From positions 124,001-188,000 of the forward strand of contig VTEF01000001.1 in NCBI GenBank assembly GCA_008180335.1: 64,000 nucleotides of DNA, read 5' to 3'. The notes beneath the pieces are model-generated. The model did no database searches. It was given only the letters and a program-made list of their open reading frames with translations, and was not told the origin of the DNA. Below are positions 55,344 through 64,000 of the stretch, in pieces. A program made the position numbers and the translations under genes. The stretch comes from Priestia megaterium. Lineage in GTDB: Bacteria > Bacillota > Bacilli > Bacillales > Bacillaceae_H. Numbering within the stretch: position 1 is the stretch's first letter; each line of letters opens with the position of its first letter.

Positions 55344-57275
55344 ATGTCTGAAGTAGTAAAAATGACATTTCCAGATGGAGCAGTAAAAGAGTATCCAAAG
55401 GGTATAACAACAGAAGAAATTGCGGCTTCTATTAGCCCAGGATTAAAGAAAAAATCAATTGCTGGTAAAGTAAATAGTGAGTTTGTAGATTTACGCACAC
55501 CAATTGAACAAGATGGTTCGCTTGAAATTGTGACACAAGATACAGCAGATGGACTTGAGATTATGCGTCATAGTACAGCGCATTTAATGGCTCAAGCGAT
55601 TAAACGTCTATATAAAGATGTGAAGCTTGGCGTAGGTCCTGTGATTGAAAATGGGTTCTACTATGACATTGACATGGAACAATCAATCACACCAGAAGAT
55701 TTAGTCGCAATTGAAAAAGAAATGAAGAAAATTGTTAATGAAAACATTCCCGTTGTTCGTAAAGAAGTATCTCGTGAAGATGCCATTAAGTTGTATGAAG
55801 AAATAGGAGATCACTTAAAGCTTGAGTTAATTAATGCTATTCCTGAGGGAGAAACGGTAACCATTTATGAACAAGGTGATTTCTTTGACTTGTGCCGCGG
55901 GGTGCACGTTCCATCAACAGGAAAAATTAAAGAATTTAAACTACTAAGCATTGCGGGCGCTTACTGGCGTGGAGATAGCAAAAATAAAATGTTACAACGT
56001 ATTTATGGAACAGCGTTCTTCAAAAAAGCAGAGTTAGATGAACACCTTCGCCTGTTAGAAGAAGCAAAAGAGCGTGATCACCGTAAAATCGGGAAAGAGC
56101 TAAGCTTATTTACAAACTCGCAAAAAGTGGGACAAGGCTTACCATTATGGCTGCCAAAAGGTGCAACGATTCGCCGTATTATCGAACGATATATTGTCGA
56201 TAAAGAAGTAAGCCTTGGCTATCAGCATGTGTATACACCAGTGCTAGGTAGCGTAGAATTATATAAGACATCAGGACATTGGGACCACTACCAAGATGGC
56301 ATGTTCCCTGCAATGGAAATGGATAATGAAGACTTAGTGCTTCGTCCAATGAACTGTCCGCACCATATGATGATATATAAAAATGGCATTCACAGTTACC
56401 GTGAGTTGCCGATTCGAATTGCTGAATTAGGTACAATGCACCGTTATGAAATGTCAGGAGCTCTTGCAGGTTTACAACGTGTTCGAGGGATGACATTAAA
56501 TGATGCTCATATCTTTGTACGTCCAGATCAAATTAAAGACGAATTGATCCGTGTTGTTCGCTTAGTTGAATCTGTGTACAAAGACTTTGGATTTGAAAAC
56601 TATTCATTCCGCTTATCTTACCGCGATCCGCAAGATACTGAAAAGTATTTTGATGATGATACAATGTGGGAAAAAGCTCAAAGTATGTTAAAAGACGCAA
56701 TGGATGAACTAGGATTAGACTATTATGAAGCTGAAGGAGAAGCAGCCTTTTATGGTCCGAAACTTGATGTTCAAGTAAAAACAGCTCTTGGAAAAGAAGA
56801 GACATTATCAACGGTACAGTTAGATTTCTTACTGCCGGAGCGTTTTGATTTAACATACATCGGAGAAGATGGAAAACAACATCGTCCAGTTGTTATTCAC
56901 CGCGGGGTTGTGTCGACGATGGAACGCTTTGTAGCATTTTTAATCGAAGAATACAAAGGTGCATTCCCAACATGGTTGGCACCAGTTCAAGTTCAAGTGA
57001 TCCCAGTTTCACCAACTGTTCACTTAGATTATGCAAAAGAAGTACAAGAAAAACTTCAACTTGCAGGAATTCGCGTTGAGTTAGATACACGTGATGAGAA
57101 GATTGGCTATAAAATTCGTGAAGCTCAAATGCAAAAAATTCCTTATATGCTTGTAGTGGGTGATAAGGAAATGGAAGAGAAAGCAATAAATGTCCGTAAG
57201 TACGGAGAGCAAAAGTCTGAGACGGTAGACTTTGAAGCTTTTGTCCAAAGTTTAAAAATAGAAGTTGCACGCTAA
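55344..57275 (+). CDS. thrS: Threonyl-tRNA synthetase
   Basis: Class II synthetase of 643 residues. It has the N-terminal TGS domain ([23 protein letters not shown]), the editing SAD domain with [17 protein letters not shown], and the catalytic domain with the zinc cysteine in [13 protein letters not shown] and class II motif 2 [26 protein letters not shown]. The start at 55344 is preferred, AAGGAG being 9 bases before it; a TTG three codons earlier touches that site. Controlled by the T-box upstream. Confidence 0.97.
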   Translation: MSEVVKMTFPDGAVKEYPKGITTEEIAASISPGLKKKSIAGKVNSEFVDLRTPIEQDGSLEIVTQDTADGLEIMRHSTAHLMAQAIKRLYKDVKLGVGPVIENGFYYDIDMEQSITPEDLVAIEKEMKKIVNENIPVVRKEVSREDAIKLYEEIGDHLKLELINAIPEGETVTIYEQGDFFDLCRGVHVPSTGKIKEFKLLSIAGAYWRGDSKNKMLQRIYGTAFFKKAELDEHLRLLEEAKERDHRKIGKELSLFTNSQKVGQGLPLWLPKGATIRRIIERYIVDKEVSLGYQHVYTPVLGSVELYKTSGHWDHYQDGMFPAMEMDNEDLVLRPMNCPHHMMIYKNGIHSYRELPIRIAELGTMHRYEMSGALAGLQRVRGMTLNDAHIFVRPDQIKDELIRVVRLVESVYKDFGFENYSFRLSYRDPQDTEKYFDDDTMWEKAQSMLKDAMDELGLDYYEAEGEAAFYGPKLDVQVKTALGKEETLSTVQLDFLLPERFDLTYIGEDGKQHRPVVIHRGVVSTMERFVAFLIEEYKGAFPTWLAPVQVQVIPVSPTVHLDYAKEVQEKLQLAGIRVELDTRDEKIGYKIREAQMQKIPYMLVVGDKEMEEKAINVRKYGEQKSETVDFEAFVQSLKIEVAR

Positions 57276-57277
57276 TG

Positions 57278-57313
57278 AAAAAAGCAGAAAGACAATAGTC
57301 TTTCTGCTTTTTT
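57278..57313 (+). terminator. Terminator of thrS
   Basis: A 16-bp stem AAAAAAGCAGAAAGAC / GTCTTTCTGCTTTTTT with loop AATA. Confidence 0.92.
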
Positions 57314-57393
57314 AAAAACATTTATAAAAAAATGTTGCATAAATGTTTTTCCTTTGGTAAAATAATTTTTGTTGTTAAAAAAGAACGAAATCA

Positions 57394-57422
57394 TTGACTT
57401 TTGTCTTTGTTGATACTATAAT
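57394..57422 (+). promoter_or_regulatory. infC-rpmI-rplT promoter
   Basis: TTGACT (57394-57399), 17-base spacer, TATAAT (57417-57422), the best sigma-A promoter in the window. Confidence 0.75.
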
Positions 57423-57428
57423 AGCTTA

Positions 57429-57630
57429 AGTAATTGAATACTTGTTTGTGCAGAAGAAGAAGCACCCGCTTCTCACCTGATTGACGCTTATGCAGTTGAC
57501 AGGTTGACATCGTATTTACTTTGAAACGATAGAAGTGTGGGTGCAGTATGTACTCACACTTTTTTGTGTGAGCTAACAAAACTAATCTACACAAGCGTAT
57601 TCGCTCATTAAACCTTGGAGGTGGCTACTT
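57429..57630 (+). promoter_or_regulatory. L20-type autoregulatory leader of infC
   Basis: A leader of about 200 bases with nested inverted repeats (ACCTG...CAGGT near 57475-57503, ATCGT...ACGAT near 57509-57530) and an intrinsic terminator at 57533-57565 (AAGTGTGGGT / ACTCACACTT, then TTTTT). Position and layout match the Rfam L20 leader, where ribosomal protein L20 causes early termination. Identification rests on layout, not alignment. Confidence 0.75.
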
Positions 57631-58146
57631 ATTAGCAAGGACATGATGGTAAACGAGGGCATTCGAGCTCGCGAAGTTCGTCTAATTGATCAAAATGGTG
57701 AACAATTAGGAATTAAATCAAAAAATGAAGCACTTGAAATTGCTGCACGAGTAAATCTTGACTTAGTAATGGTTGCTGCTAACGCGAAACCACCTGTATG
57801 TCGTATTATGGACTACGGTAAATTCCGTTATGAGCAACAACGAAAAGAAAGAGAAGCTCGCAAAAACCAGAAAGTTGTGAACTTAAAGGAAGTTCGTTTA
57901 AGTCCAACAATTGATGAACATGATTTTAACACAAAACTTCGTAACGCACGTAAGTTCCTTGAAAAAGGTGATAAAGTAAAAGCTTCAATTCGCTTTAAGG
58001 GTCGTGCTATTACTCATAAAGGAATTGGGCAAAAAGTACTTGATCGTTTTTCAGAGGCTTGTGCTGATATAAGTTCAGTTGAATCTGCACCGAAAATGGA
58101 AGGTCGCAGCATGTTCTTAGTGCTAGCACCTAAAAACGAAAAGTAA
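57631..58146 (+). CDS. infC: Translation initiation factor IF-3, with ATT start codon
   Basis: IF-3 of 171 residues. It begins at ATT (57631-57633), encoding (M)[22 protein letters not shown]: the homologous Bacillus sequence has the same ISKDQLVNEGI start and AUU initiation, which IF-3 discriminates against, giving autorepression. The ribosome binding site GGAGGTGG lies 6 bases before ATT and too far from the ATGs at 57643/57646. The IF3_N domain runs to about 80 and IF3_C to the end. It leads infC-rpmI-rplT. Confidence 0.92.
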   Translation: MSKDMMVNEGIRAREVRLIDQNGEQLGIKSKNEALEIAARVNLDLVMVAANAKPPVCRIMDYGKFRYEQQRKEREARKNQKVVNLKEVRLSPTIDEHDFNTKLRNARKFLEKGDKVKASIRFKGRAITHKGIGQKVLDRFSEACADISSVESAPKMEGRSMFLVLAPKNEK

Positions 58147-58167
58147 TAGAACGAGGAGGAACACCCC

Positions 58168-58368
58168 ATGCCAAAAATGAAAACACATCGTGGCGCTGCA
58201 AAGCGTTTCAAAAAAACTGGAAGCGGTAAGTTAAAGCGCGCTCGTGCTTACACTAGTCACTTATTCGCTAACAAGTCAACAAAACAAAAACGTAAATTAC
58301 GTAAAGGTTCTTTAGTAAGCAAAGGTGACTTCAAACGTATTCGTCACTTATTAGATAACATTAAGTAA
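58168..58368 (+). CDS. rpmI: 50S ribosomal protein L35
   Basis: A 66-residue basic protein of the large subunit: [20 protein letters not shown] at the N-terminus is diagnostic. AGGAGGAACACCCC upstream. Second gene of infC-rpmI-rplT; its dose is set by the L20 leader and infC start. Confidence 0.96.
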   Translation: MPKMKTHRGAAKRFKKTGSGKLKRARAYTSHLFANKSTKQKRKLRKGSLVSKGDFKRIRHLLDNIK

Positions 58369-58407
58369 TTTGGGTTGAGATAGAAACATTACAGGAGGTA
58401 AACAATT

Positions 58408-58767
58408 ATGCCACGCGTAAAAGGCGGTACAGTAACACGCAAACGTCGTAAAAAAGTTTTAAAATTAGCCAAAGGTTTCTTCGGTTCTAAGCATAGATTA
58501 TATAAAGTTGCTAATCAGCAAGTAATGAAGTCTTATATGTATGCTTATCGTGACCGTCGTCAGAAAAAACGTGATTTCCGTAAATTATGGATTACACGTA
58601 TTAATGCAGCTGCTCGTATGAACGGTCTTTCTTACAGCCGTTTAATGCACGGTTTAAAATTAGCAGGTATTGAAGTTAACCGTAAAATGCTTGCTGAACT
58701 AGCTGTATCTGATGAAAAAGCATTTGCTGAATTAGCAACTGCTGCTAAAAACAGTCTAAATAACTAA
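58408..58767 (+). CDS. rplT: 50S ribosomal protein L20
   Basis: A 119-residue basic protein, early 50S assembly factor; [20 protein letters not shown] and [21 protein letters not shown] are family signatures. In bacilli L20 binds the infC leader and shuts down its own operon; the leader upstream has that layout. AGGAGGTAAACAATT precedes the ATG. Confidence 0.97.
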   Translation: MPRVKGGTVTRKRRKKVLKLAKGFFGSKHRLYKVANQQVMKSYMYAYRDRRQKKRDFRKLWITRINAAARMNGLSYSRLMHGLKLAGIEVNRKMLAELAVSDEKAFAELATAAKNSLNN

Positions 58768-58772
58768 TCATT

Positions 58773-58807
58773 AAAAGTCTCGTCATCCTTGATGGCGGGA
58801 CTTTTTT
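58773..58807 (+). terminator. Terminator of infC-rpmI-rplT
   Basis: AAAAGTCTCGTCATC / GATGGCGGGACTTTT, then TT. Confidence 0.88.
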
Positions 58808-58824
58808 CATATAGGAGGAACAAA

Positions 58825-59082
58825 ATGAGTATCATTAGTTTATACCTTTTTTGTATAAATGTAATTGGTTTATATATAATGAAAGTTGATAAGAGGCGAG
58901 CCAAAAGAAAAGAGTGGCGGATTCAAGAAAGAACAATCTGGTTGATAGCTGTTATTGGAGGAGCTTTTGGTTTAACAGTCGGCATGCACATGTATCGTCA
59001 CAAAACAAAACACATCGCTTTTTTATGGGGGTTACCACTTTTAGCAATTGGTGAAACTGTATTATTGCTTCAATATTTATAA
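58825..59082 (+). CDS. ysdA: DUF1294 membrane protein YsdA
   Basis: An 85-residue protein with three helices (SLYLFCINVIGLYIMKVDKRRAKR, IWLIAVIGGAFGLTVGMHM, AFLWGLPLLAIGETVLLLQYL), the DUF1294 pattern, including the basic loop DKRRAKR. Role unknown. Start ATG at 58825 with AGGAGG upstream; a longer frame would begin inside the rplT terminator. The ysdA-ysdB order is as in B. subtilis, but ysdB is on the other strand here. Confidence 0.85.
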   Translation: MSIISLYLFCINVIGLYIMKVDKRRAKRKEWRIQERTIWLIAVIGGAFGLTVGMHMYRHKTKHIAFLWGLPLLAIGETVLLLQYL

Positions 59083-59117
59083 GAACCACAAAGATTAGTT
59101 TCTTTGCGGTTCTTTTT
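59081..59117. terminator. Bidirectional terminator between ysdA and ysdB
   Basis: AAGAACCACAAAGA / TCTTTGCGGTTCTT, then TTT; it overlaps the end of ysdB. Confidence 0.8.
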
Positions 59118-59481
59118 GCAGAAATTCTTTTACGGGGCTTTTCCATTGGATAAGTGCGTCAGAATACATTTCTTGTACTTCTTTTTCAATCGCTTCAATA
59201 TCAATCTTTGTTAATCTATTGAGTTGATCTGTATCTTTTAATAGTATTGTAATTGATAAGATGTTTTTAGTTAGGTATTTTTCTCCTTCAAATAAAATGC
59301 CCTTATATGTGAGAAGAAAATTTTTATGAATATTTTCTTTTTCATCAATTACATAAAATTGTTGGTGTTCTTGTGCGTTAATTAATTTTCTTCTTGGGTT
59401 CCGAAGGTAACGAATACCTAAAAAAAGCAGGTAAGCTAATGCAAAAACGAAGATGAGTCGAACAAGTAACACAGCAAACAT
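59095..59481 (-). CDS. ysdB: Sigma-W pathway protein YsdB
   Basis: A 128-residue protein with one N-terminal helix (FAVLLVRLIFVFALAYLLFLGIRYL) and a soluble domain (NIHKNFLLTYKGILFEGEKYL) matching YsdB. In B. subtilis YsdB is a sigma-W-controlled regulator that modulates SigW activity. AAAGGAGGGTACATC precedes the ATG. A perfect sigma-W promoter lies directly upstream, which supports both identity and regulation. Confidence 0.88.
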   Translation of the reverse strand: MFAVLLVRLIFVFALAYLLFLGIRYLRNPRRKLINAQEHQQFYVIDEKENIHKNFLLTYKGILFEGEKYLTKNILSITILLKDTDQLNRLTKIDIEAIEKEVQEMYSDALIQWKSPVKEFLQKEPQRN

Positions 59482-59517
59482 GATGTACCCTCCTTTATAG
59501 GGACAATTTCCTTACTG

Positions 59518-59543
59518 TACGTTTGAAGTGAAAAAAAGTTTCA
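59518..59543 (-). promoter_or_regulatory. Sigma-W promoter of ysdB
   Basis: On the minus strand, TGAAAC (plus-strand 59538-59543), a 16-base spacer and CGTA (59518-59521): an exact match to the sigma-W consensus TGAAAC-N16-CGTA, about 37 bases before the ysdB ATG. Confidence 0.75.
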
Positions 59544-59593
59544 TCTATTTTAATATTTTTTATATACATATTCTGTTTATGGGAGAGATGACT

Positions 59594-60082
59594 ATGAATT
59601 TACAATCATTGTTTAACATGCAACGTCAATTGGATCAGCATATTGAAGAAAACCATCAGTTACAGAGTGAAAATTTAGCCACTCGAAAAATACTAGCTCT
59701 TCTTGTTGAAATGGGAGAGCTGGCGAATGAAACACGCTGCTTTAAATTTTGGAGTGTGAAGCCGCCTGCTGAACAGCACGTGATTTTAGAAGAGTTTGTG
59801 GATGGAGTACACTTTTTACTTTCTTTAGGTATTGAATGTGATTTTGATTCTATCTCTGCTCTTCCAGTACAAACACCAAAACAAAGTGCAACTGAACAAT
59901 TTTTACATGTTTTCTCATTAGTTGTGCAATTTCAAGAATCGAGGACAGAAGAGCGCTACATCGAGATGTTTTCAGCTTATATGACGTTAGCAGATGTTCT
60001 TGGCTTTACAGCAGCTGCTATTGAAAAAGCGTATATGTCAAAAAATGAGGTGAATTTTCAGCGTCAACATCAAGGCTATTAA
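59594..60082 (+). CDS. All-alpha dUTPase-like protein
   Basis: A 162-residue helical protein of the dimeric all-alpha NTP pyrophosphatase fold. The dUTPase metal motifs are visible: EMGELANETRCFKFWS (ExxE) and EEFVDGVHFLLSLG (ExxD). It probably hydrolyses dUTP to dUMP; a MazG-type substrate is the alternative. The start ATG at 59594 has GGGAGAG upstream. It may be a core replication-fidelity gene, since no trimeric dUTPase is seen here. Confidence 0.85.
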   Translation: MNLQSLFNMQRQLDQHIEENHQLQSENLATRKILALLVEMGELANETRCFKFWSVKPPAEQHVILEEFVDGVHFLLSLGIECDFDSISALPVQTPKQSATEQFLHVFSLVVQFQESRTEERYIEMFSAYMTLADVLGFTAAAIEKAYMSKNEVNFQRQHQGY

Positions 60083-60164
60083 TTAATGGTAGGAAAGTGT
60101 AAACATTTCTTCTAAAATCGTTTTCTTATATAATAGAGCTATACATAGGAAAGGGGTAATGTTT

Positions 60165-61250
60165 GTGACAAAGTTAGATGAAACCTTAACCATGCTAAAA
60201 GCGTTAACGGATGCCAAAGGAATTCCTGGAAATGAGCGTGAGCCTCGTGAAGTAATGAAACAATATATTTCACCTTTTGCAGATAATGTTTCAACAGATG
60301 GCCTTGGAAGTTTAATTGCTGAGAAGGTTGGTGATGAAACAGGTCCGAAAATTATGGTGGCTGGTCATCTCGACGAAGTAGGATTCATGGTGACACAAAT
60401 TGATGATCGAGGATTTATTCGTTTTCAGACAGTAGGTGGCTGGTGGTCACAAGTTATGCTTGCACAACGTGTGACGATTGTGACTAATAAAGGAGATATT
60501 ACTGGTGTCATTGGGTCAAAACCACCACATATTCTATCGCCGGAAGTTCGTAAAAAAGCGGTTGATATAAAAGATATGTTTATTGATATCGGTGCTTCAA
60601 GTCGAGAAGAAGCATTAGAGTGGGGAGTAAAACCCGGAGATCAAGTTGTTCCATACTTTGAATTTACCGTTATGAATAACGAGAAAATGTTATTGGCAAA
60701 AGCGTGGGATAATCGAATTGGCTGTGCAATTGCCATTGATGTATTAAAGCATCTAAAAGGTGAACATCACCCTAATATTGTGTACGGTGTAGGAACCGTT
60801 CAAGAAGAAGTAGGGCTTCGCGGAGCTAAGACGTCTGCGAATATGATTAAACCAGATATTGCATTTGGAGTAGACGTTGGAATTGCGGGAGATACACCAG
60901 GTGTATCAGATAAAGAAGCATCATCAAAAATGGGGCATGGTCCACAAATTATTCTCTATGATGCATCCATGGTGTCTCATAAAGGGCTGCGAGATTTAGT
61001 GACAGATGTAGCAGATGAATTAAGTATTCCATATCAATTTGATGCAATTGCTGGTGGAGGAACAGATTCAGGCGCTATTCATATTTCAGCAAATGGCGTG
61101 CCTGCATTGTCTATTACAATTGCTACACGGTATATTCACTCTCATGCAGCCATGCTACATCGTGATGATTATGAAAATGCAGTCAAATTAATTACAGAAG
61201 TGATTAAACGTTTAGATCGACAAACGGTGCAACAGATTACATTCAGTTAA
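60165..61250 (+). CDS. ysdC: M42 family aminopeptidase/endoglucanase-like, YsdC
   Basis: Dinuclear metallopeptidase of the tetrahedral (TET) family, cytoplasmic. The 361 residues show the metal ligands in [34 protein letters not shown] and DVGIAGD, and the late [13 protein letters not shown]. It probably trims peptides. Start GTG at 60165 with AAAGGGG 8 bases upstream; ATG at 60159 is nearer the site and less likely. Neighbour of a dUTPase-like gene in this order. Confidence 0.92.
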   Translation: MTKLDETLTMLKALTDAKGIPGNEREPREVMKQYISPFADNVSTDGLGSLIAEKVGDETGPKIMVAGHLDEVGFMVTQIDDRGFIRFQTVGGWWSQVMLAQRVTIVTNKGDITGVIGSKPPHILSPEVRKKAVDIKDMFIDIGASSREEALEWGVKPGDQVVPYFEFTVMNNEKMLLAKAWDNRIGCAIAIDVLKHLKGEHHPNIVYGVGTVQEEVGLRGAKTSANMIKPDIAFGVDVGIAGDTPGVSDKEASSKMGHGPQIILYDASMVSHKGLRDLVTDVADELSIPYQFDAIAGGGTDSGAIHISANGVPALSITIATRYIHSHAAMLHRDDYENAVKLITEVIKRLDRQTVQQITFS

Positions 61251-61288
61251 GAAAAAGCTTACCCTTTTGCAAAAGGGTAAGCTTTTTC
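61251..61288 (+). terminator. Terminator of ysdC
   Basis: GAAAAAGCTTACCCTTT / AAAGGGTAAGCTTTTTC, nearly perfect with a short TGC-type loop; symmetrical enough to work on either strand. Confidence 0.92.
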
Positions 61289-61460
61289 TTAACGTGGTGA
61301 AATGGATAATTCATGAAAATGCACCTCCGTGCTTATTCCACTTCAAAGTGATTAAGTGGAGATTTCATAAGTACTAGAACACAAACACGTCCTGTGGCAC
61401 TATCTATGATTCAATAGTTGCCAACGAATAATCATCACCTTTACTGATTGAAGCTTTGCT

Positions 61461-61667
61461 TTATTTTAAGCTATTTTCTAGAGTCGTTAACATTTCTTCT
61501 TTTTCTGCCTCAGGTGAATTTTTCCAGAGAACTTCGAATAGTACACCAAGACCAGGAAGCATTTTTTCTTCACCACTGTTAATTGCATCCATAATTGTTG
61601 CTTCAAGCTCTTCTTGAGAATTACCTGAAACATTTGATATAATAGCATTTCGTAAATTAAGATTCAT
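61461..61667 (-). CDS. sspI: Small acid-soluble spore protein I
   Basis: A 68-residue minor [29 protein letters not shown] and [14 protein letters not shown] match SspI. ATG at 61667 with GAGGTGATAATA upstream; a longer frame lacks it. In B. subtilis sspI is forespore-specific and lies next to ysgA, as here. Its gene is in the opposite direction to ysgA. Confidence 0.9.
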   Translation of the reverse strand: MNLNLRNAIISNVSGNSQEELEATIMDAINSGEEKMLPGLGVLFEVLWKNSPEAEKEEMLTTLENSLK

Positions 61668-61769
61668 TATTATCACCTCAATATATAGTAAAATCAAACT
61701 TAGCTTTTGTTTTCTTCATGAATTCTATGTATGATAAAGTGAAACAGAACATAAAAGGAGTTATGCTCG

Positions 61770-62531
61770 TTGAAACGAATCGATTCCGTTAAAAATCCAC
61801 AAGTAAAACAGTGGAAAAAATTACATGAAAAAAAAGAACGAGATCGCCAAGGCGTGTTTATTGTAGAAGGATTTCATCTCGTAGAAGAAGCTTTAAAAAC
61901 AAAAAGTAGAATTAAGGAATTAGTTGTCGCTGACTCTATTCAAATCCCTTCTCATTGGAATGTAGATGATGTGTCCATTACCATTGTGAATGAAGCCATT
62001 ATGAAAGTTATTTCTGATACAGAAACACCACAAGGAGTTGCAGCGGTTTGTTATCAAACTCAGCAAGAAGATATCATGAATACAGCAACGAGAATCTTGT
62101 TGCTTGATGCAATACAAGACCCAGGTAACTTAGGAACAATTATCCGGACAGCGGATGCAGCTGGTCTTGATGCCATTGTCGTTGGTGATGGAAGCGTGGA
62201 TGTCTATAACAGTAAGGTTATTCGGTCTACCCAAGGCGCTATTTTTCATGTCCCCATTTTAAAAAAAAGTGAATTACTAGATATCATCGCGCTGCTTAAA
62301 GAACGGGGCATTTCCATTTACGGAACTTCTTTGAAAAATGGAGAAGTTTTTACAAACGTACAACCATCTTCTTCTTTCGCGCTCGTTGTAGGAAATGAAG
62401 GAAACGGTGTGAGTGAACGCGTATTAGCAGAAACAAATCAAAATTTATATATACCTATTTATGGGAAAAGTGAATCGTTAAATGTTGCAATTGCCTCTGG
62501 GATTTTACTGTACTATTTAAGAGGAATGTAG
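61770..62531 (+). CDS. ysgA: SpoU-family RNA 2'-O-methyltransferase, YsgA-like
   Basis: TrmH/SpoU-type methyltransferase of 253 residues: substrate-binding N-terminal domain (RIDSVKNPQVKQWKKLHEKKERDRQGVFIVEG, about 1-95), then the knotted domain with motif 1 LDAIQDPGNLGTIIRTADAAG, motif 2 VVGNEGNGVSERVL and motif 3 IYGKSESLNVAIASGILLYYL. The target nucleotide is probably in rRNA. TTG start with AAAGGAGTT upstream. Confidence 0.93.
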   Translation: MKRIDSVKNPQVKQWKKLHEKKERDRQGVFIVEGFHLVEEALKTKSRIKELVVADSIQIPSHWNVDDVSITIVNEAIMKVISDTETPQGVAAVCYQTQQEDIMNTATRILLLDAIQDPGNLGTIIRTADAAGLDAIVVGDGSVDVYNSKVIRSTQGAIFHVPILKKSELLDIIALLKERGISIYGTSLKNGEVFTNVQPSSSFALVVGNEGNGVSERVLAETNQNLYIPIYGKSESLNVAIASGILLYYLRGM

Positions 62532-62560
62532 TTGCAACTGCTCTTTCTTTTCACTATAAT
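62532..62560 (+). promoter_or_regulatory. pheST promoter
   Basis: TTGCAA (62532-62537), 17-base spacer, TATAAT (62555-62560), immediately after the ysgA stop. Confidence 0.65.
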
Positions 62561-62566
62561 GAAACA

Positions 62567-62829
62567 ATAGTTATATATGCTAAAAACGATGAAAGAGAAT
62601 AGTAACTTATGTGGGTTTATATAGGGAGAAAATGCCTTGACTGAAAGCATTTTTATAAATACCATAAGCGAATTCACCTCTTGAGTTGGCACTTAGACCA
62701 TCTTTTAAAGATGTAAAGGTGTTCCGGAATTTCCGTTAACATGAATGAAGTGAGCTGTGTGCGTTTATGCAGTTAACAAGGGTGGTAACGCGACTAATCC
62801 TCGTCCCTTTTTGGGAGGAGGTTTTTTTA
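62567..62829 (+). promoter_or_regulatory. T-box leader of pheST (phenylalanine)
   Basis: AACAAGGGTGGTAACGCG, the T-box, is at 62775-62792; the terminator is CCTCGTCCC / GGGAGGAGG (62799-62821), then TTTTTTT. The specifier position reads TTC (62673-62675) in CGAATTCACCTC, a phenylalanine codon. Confidence 0.93.
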
Positions 62830-62864
62830 TTTGTCATTTTTTACGCTAAAAGGAGGAACAAGTG

Positions 62865-63899
62865 ATGAAAGAACGTTTACAAGAACTTCAACAAGAAGCT
62901 GTTGCAAAAGTTGAAGTGGCAAATGATCTAAAGGCATTAAACGATGTACGTGTAGCGTATTTAGGAAAAAAAGGTCCTATTACCGAAGTACTTCGCGGAA
63001 TGGGGAAGTTATCTGCTGAAGAACGTCCAGTGATGGGAGCTTTAGCAAACGAAGTCAGAGAAGCTATTGCATCTAAAATTGAAGAAAAGCAAGCGGTGTT
63101 AGAGGCTGCGGAAGTTGATCGTAAATTAGCCTCTGAAACAATCGATGTAACGCTTCCGGGACGTCCGGTACAAACAGGTACTCATCATCCGCTAACAAGC
63201 GTTATAGAAGAAGTAGAAGATTTGTTTTTGGGGATGGGCTACGAAATTGCTGAAGGCCCTGAAGTTGAACAAGATTATTACAATTTTGAAGCATTAAATT
63301 TACCAAAAGGACACCCTGCGCGTGACATGCAGGATACATTTTACATTACAGAAGAGACATTGCTTCGTACACACACATCGACAGTGCAAGCGCGTGTAAT
63401 GAATAAAAATGAAGAAAAGAGCGCAATAAAAATTATTTGTCCAGGTAAGGTATATCGCCGCGATGATGATGATGCGACGCATTCACATCAATTTATGCAA
63501 ATTGAAGGTCTTGTCGTAGATGAGCATATTCGGATGAGTGATTTAAAGGGAACACTTGAGGTGTTCGTTAAAAAAATGTTTGGGTCTGACCGTGAGATTC
63601 GTCTACGTCCTAGCTTTTTCCCATTCACTGAGCCATCTGTTGAAGTAGATGTTTCCTGTGCTAAATGTGGAGGTCAAGGCTGTAACGTATGTAAACACAC
63701 AGGATGGATTGAAATTTTAGGTGCGGGTATGGTGCATCCGAACGTACTTGAAATGGCAGGATACGATTCGAAGAAATACCGTGGCTTTGCGTTTGGAATT
63801 GGTGTAGAGCGTATTGCAATGTTAAAGCATGGTGTAGACGATATTCGCCACTTCTATACAAATGATGTTCGTTTCTTAGATCAATTTAAACAAGGATAA
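62865..63899 (+). CDS. pheS: Phenylalanyl-tRNA synthetase alpha chain
   Basis: Catalytic subunit of the alpha2-beta2 class II synthetase. The 344 residues have an N-terminal coiled coil, [24 protein letters not shown] (motif 1/2 region), HTSTVQAR, and motif 3 [25 protein letters not shown] at 62865 with AAAGGAGG upstream; the GTG one codon earlier is too close. Followed after 14 bases by pheT; both lie under the T-box. Confidence 0.97.
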   Translation: MKERLQELQQEAVAKVEVANDLKALNDVRVAYLGKKGPITEVLRGMGKLSAEERPVMGALANEVREAIASKIEEKQAVLEAAEVDRKLASETIDVTLPGRPVQTGTHHPLTSVIEEVEDLFLGMGYEIAEGPEVEQDYYNFEALNLPKGHPARDMQDTFYITEETLLRTHTSTVQARVMNKNEEKSAIKIICPGKVYRRDDDDATHSHQFMQIEGLVVDEHIRMSDLKGTLEVFVKKMFGSDREIRLRPSFFPFTEPSVEVDVSCAKCGGQGCNVCKHTGWIEILGAGMVHPNVLEMAGYDSKKYRGFAFGIGVERIAMLKHGVDDIRHFYTNDVRFLDQFKQG

Positions 63900-63913
63900 G
63901 GGAGGCTTTTGAC

Positions 63914-64000
63914 ATGTTTGTGTCTTATCGATGGTTACAAGAGTATGTTGACTTAACAGGCGTAACAGCAGACGAACTAGCTGATAAAATTACGAAAAGC
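63914..64000 (+). CDS. pheT: Phenylalanyl-tRNA synthetase beta chain, 3'-truncated
   Basis: Only the first 29 codons are in the window, [20 protein letters not shown] and so on, which matches the PheT N-terminus. GGGAGG precedes the ATG. It is the second gene of the pheST operon. Confidence 0.93.
   Translation, partial: MFVSYRWLQEYVDLTGVTADELADKITKS

Noticed and set aside
57391-57594. 67-codon minus-strand frame in the infC leader
   Set aside because: It is the complement of the promoter and the L20-type leader.

Overview
The window is an AT-rich chromosomal segment of an endospore-forming member of the Bacillaceae (Bacillus/Priestia-like; the genus cannot be fixed from what I can see). Three things point there. 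Spore genes are scattered through it (two SASP genes, ytfJ/gerW, ytrHI, ytvI, ytaF, ytxC). TTG and GTG starts with strong AGGAGG ribosome binding sites are frequent. Gene order follows, block by block, the region of the Bacillus subtilis chromosome between nifZ-thiI and pheST. There are no rRNA or tRNA genes, prophages, insertion sequences or CRISPR arrays, and nearly every gene has a recognisable family.

Layout. 1-12.8 kb: end of a cysteine desulfurase gene with thiI, a SASP gene, ytcJ, nadK, sppA-yteJ, ytfI-ytfJ, tpx, ytxK and ackA, then two accessory genes. 12.8-21.7 kb: argGH behind three ArgR/AhrC boxes, ald, ytkL, ytoI, ytpI and nrnA. 21.7-34.9 kb: ytrHI, dnaE, malic enzyme plus a FadR-type GntR regulator, accDA, pfkA-pyk, fxsA and ytvI. 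35-43 kb: ytwI, citZ-icd-mdh, a MaoC-like gene and phoPR. 43-51 kb: polA-mutM-ytaF-coaE, gapB, speD and nrdR. 51-57 kb: dnaB-dnaI, ytxC and thrS behind a T-box. 57-64 kb: infC-rpmI-rplT behind an L20-type leader, ysdA, ysdB, a dUTPase, an M42 peptidase, sspI, ysgA and pheS-pheT behind a second T-box. pheT runs off the window.

How the genes fit together. The region joins central carbon metabolism (pfkA, pyk, malic enzyme, acetyl-CoA carboxylase, ackA, citZ-icd-mdh, gapB) with replication and repair (dnaE, polA, mutM, dnaB, dnaI, nrdR, dUTPase), translation (thrS, infC, rpmI, rplT, pheST) and sporulation. The carbon genes carry readable control sites: CcpA-type cre sites at ackA and citZ, CcpN sites at gapB, and a FadR/GntR palindrome before malic enzyme.

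No obviously new multi-gene system is present; the protein-coding content is ordinary. The most interesting material is non-coding: four PhoP-box repeats driving what looks like a short terminated RNA between phoR and polA, an unidentified pseudoknotted RNA-like element between ytoI and ytpI, a structured speD leader, a citZ leader with a possible 16-codon upstream ORF, and a perfect sigma-W promoter in front of ysdB. All were read by eye; no folding, alignment or database search was run.
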